A stretch of 64,000 nucleotides of DNA from Lachnospiraceae bacterium. Its GTDB lineage: Bacteria; Bacillota; Clostridia; Lachnospirales; Lachnospiraceae. A program made the translations under genes and the position numbers. The notes beneath the pieces were generated by a model. It made no database searches. It was not told the DNA's origin and saw only the letters and a program-made list of their open reading frames with translations. The first letter of the stretch is position 1. Every line of letters begins with the position of its first letter. Of this stretch, positions 55,789 to 64,000 are shown one piece after another. The stretch lies in assembly GCA_003979345.1 (NCBI GenBank), contig RYVZ01000009.1:1-64000 (forward strand), read 5' to 3'.

Positions 55789-55945
55789 GTATTGATTGTG
55801 CACCCTTATCTTTGGCATATCACTTTCTTTTGTATATTGATATTGTAGCATCTGATTTGGGAAAATGCAAGGATTTCCTAAAATTTCCGGTTCTAAAAAT
55901 CTGCTGTCTCAAAAAAAATCCCCATTTCTTATAAAACTACACACA

Positions 55946-55969
55946 AGCAGCTTGGGAACCTAAGCTGCT
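55946..55969 (-). terminator. Possible terminator after the deacetylase gene
   Basis: AGCAGCTT and AAGCTGCT form a perfect eight-base stem. The T run on the minus strand is distant, so the assignment is weak. Confidence 0.35.
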
Positions 55970-56021
55970 GCCTGAAAATTGCAGCTACTCAGAGTTTGCT
56001 ACATACGGCGCTAAATGGCCT

Positions 56022-56828
56022 TTAATCCGCAATCTGCCGCCCTTCTGAATTCATATGATAATTTTCCCGTATGATCAGCTCGGAGAGCGGTACGAATTCG
56101 TATCCTGCGTCGAGAAGCGTCGTGATCATAGTCTCTAAGGCCTCCGCCGTGTATTTTGCGCCGTTGTGACAAAGAATGATGGAGCCATTGCCTAAGTGCT
56201 TGTGATTGCAGACAGTCTGGATGATGGAATCCACGCCGTAATTTTTCCAGTCAAGACTATCCACGTCCCATTGGATCGGGTAATAGCCGCATTCCTCGGC
56301 AACGCGGATCACGGCATTGTCGTAATCGCCGTATGGCGGCCGAAACAGGAACATATCATAACCGGTCAGTTCTTTGACGCGCTCGTGGACGCTCATGAGC
56401 TCCTGCTTTTTATCGGCGTCTGAAATCTGGCTCATGTTTTTATGGTTTTCGCTGTGGTTGCCGAGATCGTGACCTGCGGCAAGAATGGCTTTTACGTCGT
56501 CGGGGTAACTCTCCACCCAGCCTCCTGTCATAAAAAATGTGACATGAATATTGTATTTTGCCAGAATGTCTAATATGTTCTGTGTATCTTCATTTCCCCA
56601 TGCGGCGTCAAAGGTCAGGGCTATTTTCTTATCGGGGGTATCCACGCAGTAGATCGGGAGATTCCTGCCGCCGACGCTGCTGCTTGTGGCGGCGGCCTTC
56701 GGATAATGTTTCTGAATTCCGGTGATCAGCGCAAATACGGCAAAAAGAAAACAGAGTGAGAGAATTCCTTTTTCTAACAGCCAGCTTAAGTAGGATTGTT
56801 CGCATGCTTCGTCCGTTTTGTGTCTCAT
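56022..56828 (-). CDS. NodB-domain polysaccharide deacetylase
   Basis: This 268-residue enzyme has a short N-terminal segment, one membrane helix (about 20-40) and an extracellular NodB domain. Motif 1 is TFDAAWGNEDT with the catalytic Asp, motif 2 GNHSENHKNMS with the metal His pair, and motif 3 RPPYGDYD. It should remove N-acetyl groups from peptidoglycan or a surface glycan. The ATG at 56828 is preferred over a TTG two codons upstream. It is the last gene of the minus-strand run after the MBOAT and SGNH genes, so all three may alter acetylation of the envelope. Confidence 0.92.
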   Translation of the reverse strand: MRHKTDEACEQSYLSWLLEKGILSLCFLFAVFALITGIQKHYPKAAATSSSVGGRNLPIYCVDTPDKKIALTFDAAWGNEDTQNILDILAKYNIHVTFFMTGGWVESYPDDVKAILAAGHDLGNHSENHKNMSQISDADKKQELMSVHERVKELTGYDMFLFRPPYGDYDNAVIRVAEECGYYPIQWDVDSLDWKNYGVDSIIQTVCNHKHLGNGSIILCHNGAKYTAEALETMITTLLDAGYEFVPLSELIIRENYHMNSEGRQIAD

Positions 56829-56894
56829 AGTCAAAACCCGTCAGCTATTTGTATCAGTATATGAGCGTCCGGGGTTGACCTATTAGAAAAATTT

Positions 56895-58130
56895 TTATGT
56901 AACCGCCTGAGGCTGTGGCGGCGGTGAAAAGGAAGGCTGATAGGGGGGAGCCGCCTGTTTTACGGCATGCTGTTTTAAGTAATCCGTCCAAAGATAAACA
57001 AATTTTGCCTGAAGATGCACGCCGTCAAAGGTATAGTCATCGATCAGATAGCCGTTCTCGTCGCAGATAGAGGGATTGGAGTCCAGCCAGAATATATGCT
57101 CGTTGTCGGCAAGGGATTTCAAAGCCTCATTGCGCTCAATGATCGCGGCATTATTGATATAAGTGTGTTCCTTATCCTTACTTTCGGAGATATGCAAAAT
57201 CGCCTGAACATAAATAATGGCGTCCGGCTGCAGTTCACGCAGTTTGTCAAGTACCTCGCTATAGGAACGGCAGAAGCTTTCCGCAGTTCCGGTACCGAGT
57301 TCATTGATGCCGAGCATCACATAAACTTTTTTGAACTGGTGCTCTGCCAGATAGTCCGTCACCGTTGTCTTCGTATTCGAGGTGGAGGGCGTCAGCTTTT
57401 TATCCAGAACTGTATAGATCGTCAGTCCTGTGTCAGCCAAAAAAGTCGTATTCTCCAAGTCCGCATAGAGCTGGAGGCTCCGCGTGCGGGAATCGCCGAT
57501 AAAGACGGCGTCATCAAAATAATCATTTTCGACCTGCATATAGGAAACGAGAGGAAGACCGTCTTCGCCAAGTGTGACTTGTGTGTCGTCCGGTTGTTCC
57601 GGGATACCGGAATCTGCACCTGTTTGCTGCAAGGGTCCGTCTCCGCCGCCATGACCGGAACTCGTTTCACCGTCAGTATCCACGGGACCAGGAATCGTTT
57701 CGCCGTCAGTATCAACCTGATCAGGAGTCGTTTCGCCCCCGGCATCTACAGGATCAGAACTTGTTTCGCCGTCAGTATCCACAGAATCAGGAATTGTTTC
57801 GCCATCAGCACCGGCTTGATCGATGACAGTTTCGATGGCATCGCTATCATGACCGGAAATAGGTTCACTGCCGTCTGCCACATCCAAAGGAGAATCGTTG
57901 TCTGCAGGCATGTCTGTATCCGGTGCGTTTACGGTTCCTTTTGCAGGGCGTCCGGAATTCCAGCCCGCAGAAAAATGGAAGGAATCGTCCACATAGGACA
58001 GCGAGATATGGAATGGCGAAGGCCACGGCAGAATACCGTCGTAAATGCTGTCAGAAAGAAAGACCGTGACAGTAATGAGGCACAGGAGCGGTATTTTTGT
58101 TATATGATGCAGAAAGTTTTTTATTTTCAT
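56895..58130 (-). CDS. Membrane-anchored SGNH/GDSL hydrolase, O-acetylation partner
   Basis: This 411-residue protein has an N-terminal signal anchor, a low-complexity acidic linker (about 90-175) with an 11-residue repeat (DGETIPDPVDT), and an SGNH domain from about residue 205. The Ser motif is FIGDSRT, the Asn block is MLGINELGTG and the Asp-His pair is in YTFDGVHL. SGNH proteins next to MBOAT genes usually act as the second enzyme of polysaccharide O-acetylation. The MBOAT gene ends 48 bases upstream. A proline-rich tail closes the protein. An esterase role is the alternative. Confidence 0.9.
   Translation of the reverse strand: MKIKNFLHHITKIPLLCLITVTVFLSDSIYDGILPWPSPFHISLSYVDDSFHFSAGWNSGRPAKGTVNAPDTDMPADNDSPLDVADGSEPISGHDSDAIETVIDQAGADGETIPDSVDTDGETSSDPVDAGGETTPDQVDTDGETIPGPVDTDGETSSGHGGGDGPLQQTGADSGIPEQPDDTQVTLGEDGLPLVSYMQVENDYFDDAVFIGDSRTRSLQLYADLENTTFLADTGLTIYTVLDKKLTPSTSNTKTTVTDYLAEHQFKKVYVMLGINELGTGTAESFCRSYSEVLDKLRELQPDAIIYVQAILHISESKDKEHTYINNAAIIERNEALKSLADNEHIFWLDSNPSICDENGYLIDDYTFDGVHLQAKFVYLWTDYLKQHAVKQAAPPYQPSFSPPPQPQAVT
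57658..57807 (-). repeat. 33-base repeats in the SGNH gene
   Basis: About five imperfect 33-base units encode the 11-residue acidic repeat DGETxPDxVDT in the linker between membrane anchor and catalytic domain. Confidence 0.75.
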
Positions 58131-58177
58131 GTCGGATCACGCCTTTTTTAGTGATTGAAACAGGAGCGTTAACAGTA

Positions 58178-59605
58178 TCAAAATCGAAAGTAAAGGAAAG
58201 GATTGTTGGTGCTGACCACTAAATAGTAGATACTCAGCCAGAAAATGCCAAGTAAAGTAAGAATGATCAGCGGGTTCTTTTTATGCTTCCGGTACAGCTT
58301 TGCGGGCAGCGGTGTGGAAAAAAGGATACACAATGCAAAAAGTGGACCGAAATTTTGCAAAGCGTAAATATAATCCTGTGTGCCAAAAGCCCACACGGAC
58401 GAGCCGTTCAGGAACGGAAATAATCTCGTCAGGTAAGTCCAAAGATAGGACAGATCCGTGACGGAGAAAATGACCCATGTGACCGGAATGAGGGCGATGA
58501 TATACAGATGCCCCAGAAAGCGGCATTTGTGAAACACTTTTCCAAGGAACAGCTTTTCCAATGCGATCAGCACGAAAAACAATAATCCCCATATGATGAA
58601 ATTCCAGCTCGCACCGTGCCATAAACCGGTTAAGGCCCAGACGAGAAACAAATTACGGATCGTGCGGAGCCTGCCATTTCGATTACCGCCCAAGGGAATA
58701 TAAACATAGTTGCGGAACCAGGAGCCGAGTGTAATATGCCACCGGCGCCAGAAATCGGAGACGGAGGATGCCGCATACGGAAAACGGAAATTTTCCGGAA
58801 TAGAAAAACCAAGCATTCGCCCGAGCCCGGCCGCCATCAGTGAATATCCGTAAAAATCAAAAAATATCTGAAAAGAGAATGCAAATGCGCCCAACCATGC
58901 GAGCGGTGTTGAAATGCCGTCAAACCCTGTCACCTGAATCTCATTCCAAAGCAGATAAATGCGGTTTGCAAGCAGCACCTTAGAGCCGAGTCCCAGGGCA
59001 AAAGTCTTCAGGCCGTCCTCAAAATCCTCAAGAGATACGTGCCGCGTTTTTAGCTGTGCTGACAGATCGGGATATAGAACGATCGGTCCGGCGATCAGCT
59101 GTGGAAACATGCACAGGTACGTTCCCAGTGTGACAACGGAGCGCTCCGGTTTTTGAGAACCGCGGTAAACATCGATAATATAAGAAGCGATCTGAAATGT
59201 ATAAAAGCTGATGCCAAGCGGCAGTGCAAGATGGAGAAGCGGAATGGGCATAAGCCCAATACCGGTATTGCGGTTGATCAATCCGATTACAGAGTTGATA
59301 TTTTCTATCAGAAAATCCGTATACTTGAATACAAAAAGCATGCCAAAATTATAGATCATTGCCGATACAAAATAAAATCTCCGTCTATTCGGACGCCGCG
59401 GACAACGCGCGATGCAAAGTCCAAAGTGATGATTGACCAGGATCGAAAGCACGATTAAAATCAAATAGACGGGCTCGCCAAGCGCGTAAAAAATCAAGCT
59501 CCCGCCAAAGAGCGTGAGATTGCGATGTTTTGCAGGCGTGATAAAATACAGGATTAAAAAGACCGGAAGGAACCGGAATATAAATTCAAGACTGGAAAAG
59601 ACCAT
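58178..59605 (-). CDS. MBOAT membrane O-acyltransferase (AlgI-like)
   Basis: This 475-residue polytopic protein matches the AlgI/PatA branch of the MBOAT family: LALPLGISFYTFQ, FPQLIAGPIV, FRFPYAASSVSDFWRRWHITLG, YVYIPLGG and the conserved His of LWHGASWNF. It passes an acetyl group across the membrane for transfer to an exported polysaccharide. The SGNH protein encoded downstream is the likely acceptor-side enzyme. The substrate may be the polymer of the 5' locus. The start ATG is the first in the frame. Confidence 0.94.
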   Translation of the reverse strand: MVFSSLEFIFRFLPVFLILYFITPAKHRNLTLFGGSLIFYALGEPVYLILIVLSILVNHHFGLCIARCPRRPNRRRFYFVSAMIYNFGMLFVFKYTDFLIENINSVIGLINRNTGIGLMPIPLLHLALPLGISFYTFQIASYIIDVYRGSQKPERSVVTLGTYLCMFPQLIAGPIVLYPDLSAQLKTRHVSLEDFEDGLKTFALGLGSKVLLANRIYLLWNEIQVTGFDGISTPLAWLGAFAFSFQIFFDFYGYSLMAAGLGRMLGFSIPENFRFPYAASSVSDFWRRWHITLGSWFRNYVYIPLGGNRNGRLRTIRNLFLVWALTGLWHGASWNFIIWGLLFFVLIALEKLFLGKVFHKCRFLGHLYIIALIPVTWVIFSVTDLSYLWTYLTRLFPFLNGSSVWAFGTQDYIYALQNFGPLFALCILFSTPLPAKLYRKHKKNPLIILTLLGIFWLSIYYLVVSTNNPFLYFRF

Positions 59606-59915
59606 GTTATCCTCTATTCACGGCAGCGGCATCCGTTCGGCCCGCCGCTGCTTTTGTATTTTCATATTCTTATGTATATCGCGATACCATTTGCGATAGT
59701 ATTATATTAAAAAACTTTTTGATGAAAATCAATAGACAAATCGCAAAAAGCATGCTACAATAATCTTCCAATTGGCAAAAGCTGCAGCGTTTCATGGAGC
59801 GTTCTGCTCCACACATGATTGATGGAATCGTTCAATCGTGCTTTCCAACATTTAACATGTAACGAATGATCAGGTAATTGGTCAGGCATGATCTACAAAA
59901 GGGAGGTATTTTTTT
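59606..59915. other. Divergent intergenic region with promoter and leader hairpins
   Basis: No gene is seen. The plus-strand promoter at 59733-59761 is followed by a leader of about 148 bases holding a TGGAGC/GCTCCA hairpin near 59797 and a GATTGA/TCAATC hairpin near 59820. A clear promoter for the minus-strand MBOAT gene was not found. Confidence 0.5.
59733..59761 (+). promoter_or_regulatory. Sigma-A promoter of the surface protein gene
   Basis: TAGACA (59733-59738) and TACAAT (59756-59761) are separated by 17 bases. Confidence 0.65.
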
Positions 59916-62186
59916 ATGAAAAACAATCGCATATTTGCTGTAAGGGCGGTGTTTACGGCGCTTTTTTTTCTGACTGCATTTTTGGGCTGTACCGGAAAGG
60001 CGCATGCAGAGGGCGGACAATTGACGCATCGTCATACCGGAAGCAGGGAAAACGGCGGAGGCTGCTTTGGTACGAAAAAAACGGAGACATATGACTGTCA
60101 CTCTTATAATGTCAGTGTCGGATTTAATGGCACGGATTTTATTTATGTATGCGGTCAGTGCGGCACGAGGTGGTCCTCTCCGGGAAAAGTGGATGAACCG
60201 AGGTGCAGCGGGCAGGGTACGTCGGTGTATTATGAAACCAATTGTGGACGAGACGGCGCAGCGGCAGTATCATTTTCCTGCGATCCCTCCACACGGGATT
60301 GGGTGAAGGAACTGGATCTGAACGCTTCCTATTCCGTGCACGAGGGAGGCATCGACATTTCCGGCTTCACATGGAATGGAAGTCCGGGCGGAGCAAGCTG
60401 TCACGTGACGGAAAATGGCACTTATCAGTTGGGGCTTACCGGAAGCGGAAATGTTGATTTTTCTCCGACGATTTCCGTAACGGTCGATCATATCGATCAT
60501 ACGCCGCCGCAGATCGGTTCTTTTCAGGCAGCGTCGGATGCATGGCAGTCGTCTGTGGAACTGCTCGTCAGCGCGTCTGACGCGCAGTCGGGGCTTGACG
60601 CGGAGGCTTATTCCTTTGACGGCGGCGCAAGCTGGGGAGCTTCCAATTCCTATACGGTCACGAAAAACGGAACCTACCGCGTGAGCGTGCGTGACGCCGT
60701 GGGAAACGTCAGCACAGCGGAAACGACAGTCAGTCGCATTGATACCGAAGCACCGGGTATTTCTGTATCGACCAGCCCGTCCGTTCATGATTGGTATGAG
60801 GGCAGTCTGACGGTCTGCGTGCAGGCGCAGGATGCCGAAAGCGGACTTGCTGACGAACCCTATTCTTTTGACGGAGGAGCGGTCTATATAGTTGGGAATT
60901 CCACAAAATTATCGGAAAGCGGTACGCTTGAGATCGCCGTGAAGGACAGAGCGGGAAATGTCGCGCGCTATTCCTTCCGCGCAGAGAAAAAACAGCGTCC
61001 GCAGCCGACACCCGCTCCGGGCGGCGGAAACGGAGGAGGAACAGGCGGACAGGGAAGCAGCGGAACGGCAGGAAGCGCGGGAGGCGGTAATGGCGGAAAC
61101 AGCGGGTCTGCAGGAAGCTCCGGAACCGGTACAGGCGGAACAGGAAGCGGAACAGCAGGCGGCGCACAGGGGACGGGCAATACCAATGTTGGAACAGGAA
61201 TGCCGGGCAGTGTCGGTGACGATACGGCGCCGGGAACGGGCAATTCCGGGACAGGCACGGCAGGAAACAGTTCCGAAAACGGCGCAGATGGAAATACCGG
61301 AACGAAAGCTTATGGAACAGACGGTCGTGAAACGGGAGATACCGGGCGCACAGGCGAAAGCGGCGGCACAGGAAAAGGTTCCGGAGCAGCCGGAATCATC
61401 GGGGGAACAGACAGTACAGGCAGAGGAAATTCAGGCGGAAAAGGGAATCAGAATACAATGGAAAGTGATAAGGGGGGATACGGGATCTCCGTTGATAAGC
61501 GTGCTGATGAGGATGGAAAGCGAAACGGGCTGGGAGGGATGCTGAGCGGAAGAAGCGCAGAAAGCGGACTGCCGCAGCACTATCCGGACAGCCTGCCCCG
61601 TATTGAGAGTACGACCGGCTGCGGTACGGAGGAAGATGACGCGGACAAAGACGGAACGGGAACCGGCGGGGACGGAGCGGAAACAAATAGTGACGACGCG
61701 GAAACAGGCAGTCATGGAACAGACATGGGCGGAGGCATCGGCGAAGAGGAGGCGGTCATTCAGGAAGAGCTGCTTGCCTCTGCGGATGCACAGGAGGCGG
61801 CGATGCTGCGCAAAACGGAAGGTGCTCCGGGCGCGGCACACGCCCCGTACAGTGCCGTGGTGCTGACGGTTTGTGCGGCGGGGCTTGCGGCTGCGGCGTT
61901 TCTAGGATGGATCCTGCTGTTTGGGATCAGAATTGATACAAGGGATGAGAGGGGGCATTATCGCTTTGCCGGATTTACGCATGTGACAACGGACAAGCAG
62001 GAGAAGCTGCGTGTGGTGCCGCTCACAAAGCAGATCATCCGCAATTCCAGAACGAACGCTCTGCGTATTCGTTTCGGACTTCTGTGTCATAAACGCTTTG
62101 AAGGGGAAACCTTGCTGCTCCGTTACCGCAGCATGCAGCGGGAGTTTGAGGCGGAGCGGACGGTGGAGCTGCATATCAGGGCTTGA
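59916..62186 (+). CDS. Large secreted membrane-anchored protein with Ig-like repeats
   Basis: This 756-residue protein has a signal peptide, a Cys-containing N-terminal region with a CGQCG zinc-ribbon-like pair, and two Ig-like repeats (about 195-350). Each repeat has SGLxxxxYSFDGG and VRDAVGNVS or VKDRAGNVA motifs. A long Gly/Thr/Asn-rich low-complexity region (about 365-610) follows. A C-terminal helix (VVLTVCAAGLAAAAFLGWILLFGI) anchors it, leaving a cytoplasmic tail of about 85 residues. There is no LPXTG sortase signal. The start follows GGGAGG. Function is not recognised; a surface adhesin or sensor with an intracellular domain is possible. Confidence 0.85.
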   Translation: MKNNRIFAVRAVFTALFFLTAFLGCTGKAHAEGGQLTHRHTGSRENGGGCFGTKKTETYDCHSYNVSVGFNGTDFIYVCGQCGTRWSSPGKVDEPRCSGQGTSVYYETNCGRDGAAAVSFSCDPSTRDWVKELDLNASYSVHEGGIDISGFTWNGSPGGASCHVTENGTYQLGLTGSGNVDFSPTISVTVDHIDHTPPQIGSFQAASDAWQSSVELLVSASDAQSGLDAEAYSFDGGASWGASNSYTVTKNGTYRVSVRDAVGNVSTAETTVSRIDTEAPGISVSTSPSVHDWYEGSLTVCVQAQDAESGLADEPYSFDGGAVYIVGNSTKLSESGTLEIAVKDRAGNVARYSFRAEKKQRPQPTPAPGGGNGGGTGGQGSSGTAGSAGGGNGGNSGSAGSSGTGTGGTGSGTAGGAQGTGNTNVGTGMPGSVGDDTAPGTGNSGTGTAGNSSENGADGNTGTKAYGTDGRETGDTGRTGESGGTGKGSGAAGIIGGTDSTGRGNSGGKGNQNTMESDKGGYGISVDKRADEDGKRNGLGGMLSGRSAESGLPQHYPDSLPRIESTTGCGTEEDDADKDGTGTGGDGAETNSDDAETGSHGTDMGGGIGEEEAVIQEELLASADAQEAAMLRKTEGAPGAAHAPYSAVVLTVCAAGLAAAAFLGWILLFGIRIDTRDERGHYRFAGFTHVTTDKQEKLRVVPLTKQIIRNSRTNALRIRFGLLCHKRFEGETLLLRYRSMQREFEAERTVELHIRA

Positions 62187-62309
62187 TCTGACCGAAACAA
62201 TGATTTTCTTTATTCATGATCTCAAATCAAGTAATCTTAAATCCGGACCGGACGTTGCAATATCTGTTAAAATTTGGTACGATACCAGATGGAGTCTGGG
62301 AGGTATGTG

Positions 62310-63377
62310 ATGAGCTGGGAAGCAAATGTGAGAAAAGTAACGCCCTATACTGCGGGCGAACAGCCCAAGGGACAGGGCGTGATCAAATTAAATACGAACG
62401 AATCGCCGTATCCGCCTGCGCCGGGAGTAAAGCGCGTACTGCATGAGTACGATGCGGATCTGCTGCGCAGATATCCCGATGCGGGAACGGAACCGCTGCG
62501 TTCGGAGCTTGCCGCTTATTATGACGTGGAAAAAGAGCGGGTGTTTGTCGGAGTCGGTTCTGACGACGTGCTAGCGATGGCGTTCCTTACTTTTTTCAAT
62601 CATCCGTCGCTGCCGATTCTGTTTCCCGATATCACCTATTCGTTTTATGATGTGTGGGCAGAATTGTTTCGGATCCCGTATCAGGTGCAGGCGTTGGACG
62701 ATCATTTTCGGATTAAAGAAGAAGATTATTTGAAGCCAAATGGCGGTGTGATCATTCCGAACCCGAATGCGCCGACCGGCGAACTTGCCCCGGCTGCCAT
62801 GTTTGAGCGTATTTTGCGCGCGAACCCCGATGCAGTCGTGATCGTGGACGAGGCATATATTGATTTTGGCGGGGAAAGCTGCTTAAGGCTGACCGACCGT
62901 TATGAAAATCTGCTCGTCGTACGGACATTTTCGAAGTCGCGGGCGCTCGCGGGATTACGCATTGGTTACGCGTTTGGCTCACCCAAGCTGATCTCCTGTC
63001 TGCAGGATGCGAAATACTCGTTTAATTCCTATACGATGAACAGTGTGACGCTTTCGGCGGGCGTGGAGGCGGTGCGAGACGACGCTTACTTCCGTGAGAT
63101 CACCGACAAAGTGGTCGCGACGAGGGAGCGGAGCAAAAAGGAGCTTGCGGCGCTGGGATTTTCGTTTACGGATTCCAAAAGCAATTTTATTTTTTCTTCC
63201 CATGAGAAATACAGTGCGAAAGAATTATTTGAGGCGCTCCGGGAGCATAATATTTATGTGAGACATTGGGATAAGCCGCGCATTGACAATTATCTGCGGA
63301 TCTCAATCGGAACGGATGAGGAAATGGATGCGCTGTTTGCATTTTTGAGGGAATATATCACCGCGCGGGGAAATTGA
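62310..63377 (+). CDS. hisC: Histidinol-phosphate aminotransferase
   Basis: HisC is a PLP enzyme that transaminates imidazole acetol-phosphate with glutamate in histidine synthesis. The 355-residue protein has IKLNTNESPYPP, the PLP-site IPNPNAPTG and the lysine-bearing TFSKSRALAGLRIGYA near residue 215. Length and motifs fit HisC well, although related aromatic or phosphoserine-type aminotransferases look similar. The ATG at 62310 follows GGAGG by six bases. No other his genes are adjacent. Confidence 0.92.
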   Translation: MSWEANVRKVTPYTAGEQPKGQGVIKLNTNESPYPPAPGVKRVLHEYDADLLRRYPDAGTEPLRSELAAYYDVEKERVFVGVGSDDVLAMAFLTFFNHPSLPILFPDITYSFYDVWAELFRIPYQVQALDDHFRIKEEDYLKPNGGVIIPNPNAPTGELAPAAMFERILRANPDAVVIVDEAYIDFGGESCLRLTDRYENLLVVRTFSKSRALAGLRIGYAFGSPKLISCLQDAKYSFNSYTMNSVTLSAGVEAVRDDAYFREITDKVVATRERSKKELAALGFSFTDSKSNFIFSSHEKYSAKELFEALREHNIYVRHWDKPRIDNYLRISIGTDEEMDALFAFLREYITARGN

Positions 63378-63419
63378 AAAGCGGGATGAGATTATGGACA
63401 GAAATGGAGAGTGACAGAG

Positions 63420-64000
63420 ATGGTAAAAACAATCATACATGGTATGATCATCGGAATTGCAAACATCATTCCGGGCGTGAGCGGCGGCACGATGATGGTA
63501 TCCATGGGAATTTATGACAAGATCATTCATTGTATCACGCATCTGTTCAGGGAGTTCAAAAAGAGCATACTTTATCTTCTGCCGATCGCAGTCGGTATGG
63601 GCCTTGCGATCATCGCAAGTTCGTTTGGGTTAGAGTATTTGTTCTTGAATTTTCCAGTGCAGACAAATCTGCTGTTTATCGGTCTCGTGATCGGCGGTCT
63701 TCCCGCGATCTGGAAGCGTGTGCAGAATGTGAAAAAAGAGAAAAATGCGAAGATTCATGCGGGACATATTGCGGCAGGCGTTATTTTCTGCGCACTGGTC
63801 ATCTTTTTGGCTGCAATCGGGGAAAAGGAAGGCGCGGCGGCGAATATGAGCTTTACGTTCATTAATGTGCTAAAGCTGTTCGGCGTCGGGATCATTGCCT
63901 CCGCGACGATGGTCATTCCGGGAGTCAGCGGTTCGATGATGCTGCTTCTTTTAGGTTATTATAATCCGATCATTGCCGAGATCAGCGACTTTTTCCGTGC
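63420..64000 (+). CDS. DUF368 polyprenyl-phosphate transporter, 3' end outside the window
   Basis: The frame is open from ATG 63420 to the window end. It encodes a polytopic membrane protein with two copies of the family signature: NIIPGVSGGTMM near residue 15 and MVIPGVSGSMMLLLLGYYN near residue 165. DUF368 proteins have been shown to recycle undecaprenyl phosphate across the membrane. That fits the other undecaprenyl-dependent steps encoded in this window. The binding site GGAG lies ten bases upstream. Confidence 0.92.
   Translation, partial: MVKTIIHGMIIGIANIIPGVSGGTMMVSMGIYDKIIHCITHLFREFKKSILYLLPIAVGMGLAIIASSFGLEYLFLNFPVQTNLLFIGLVIGGLPAIWKRVQNVKKEKNAKIHAGHIAAGVIFCALVIFLAAIGEKEGAAANMSFTFINVLKLFGVGIIASATMVIPGVSGSMMLLLLGYYNPIIAEISDFFR

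Noticed and set aside
57015..58151. Long plus-strand open frame opposite the SGNH gene
   Set aside because: It is antisense to a gene with intact catalytic motifs and has no domain or binding site of its own; the low-complexity repeat keeps it open.

Overview
The window is about 64 kb of low-to-mid GC DNA from a Gram-positive anaerobe of the class Clostridia, most likely a Lachnospiraceae species. This rests on strong AGGAGG-type ribosome binding sites, LytR-CpsA-Psr, GH25 and BlaI/M56 families, TTGACA/TATAAT-type promoters with 17-base spacers, and the overall gene repertoire. It is an inference from gene content, not from a marker gene.

Bases 1-27900 are almost entirely a plus-strand cell-surface polysaccharide locus. 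It has two membrane-anchored GH25 muramidases flanking rmlB and rmlA, then rmlC and a polytopic membrane protein. A Wzm/Wzt ABC exporter whose ATPase carries a C-terminal carbohydrate-recognition domain follows, and then a fused methyltransferase-kinase protein that resembles the WbdD chain terminator of Gram-negative O-antigen systems. After these come five GT2 glycosyltransferase genes, a phosphoglucomutase, a WbaP-type initiating sugar-phosphate transferase and an LCP ligase. The parts for precursor supply (rmlA, rmlB, rmlC, pgm), initiation, chain extension, chain capping, export and wall attachment are therefore together. rmlD is absent from the window. glmS follows directly, behind a structured leader with no visible glmS ribozyme core.

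Bases 29900-41730 hold housekeeping and stress genes: an HtrA-type protease, a nucleoside-hydrolase lipoprotein with a repeat of start codons at its 5' end, a ClpX with an unusually long repetitive linker, a subtilase, carbamate kinase, a MATE transporter and a methyl-accepting chemotaxis protein. Several intergenic regions carry tandem hairpin repeats.

Bases 42000-56000 are an accessory region. There are two BlaI/M56 repressor-sensor pairs; one sensor has an extracellular RCC1-like propeller and a very clear promoter-operator. There is also an adenosine-deaminase-like gene, a patch of truncated gene fragments (FtsX permease, VanS-like kinase), a frameshifted DUF1906 glycosidase-like gene and two genes interrupted by in-frame stops. 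Bases 56000-62200 return to envelope functions: a NodB deacetylase, an SGNH hydrolase with an MBOAT acyltransferase, and a large surface protein. The window ends with hisC and the start of a DUF368 polyprenyl-phosphate transporter gene.
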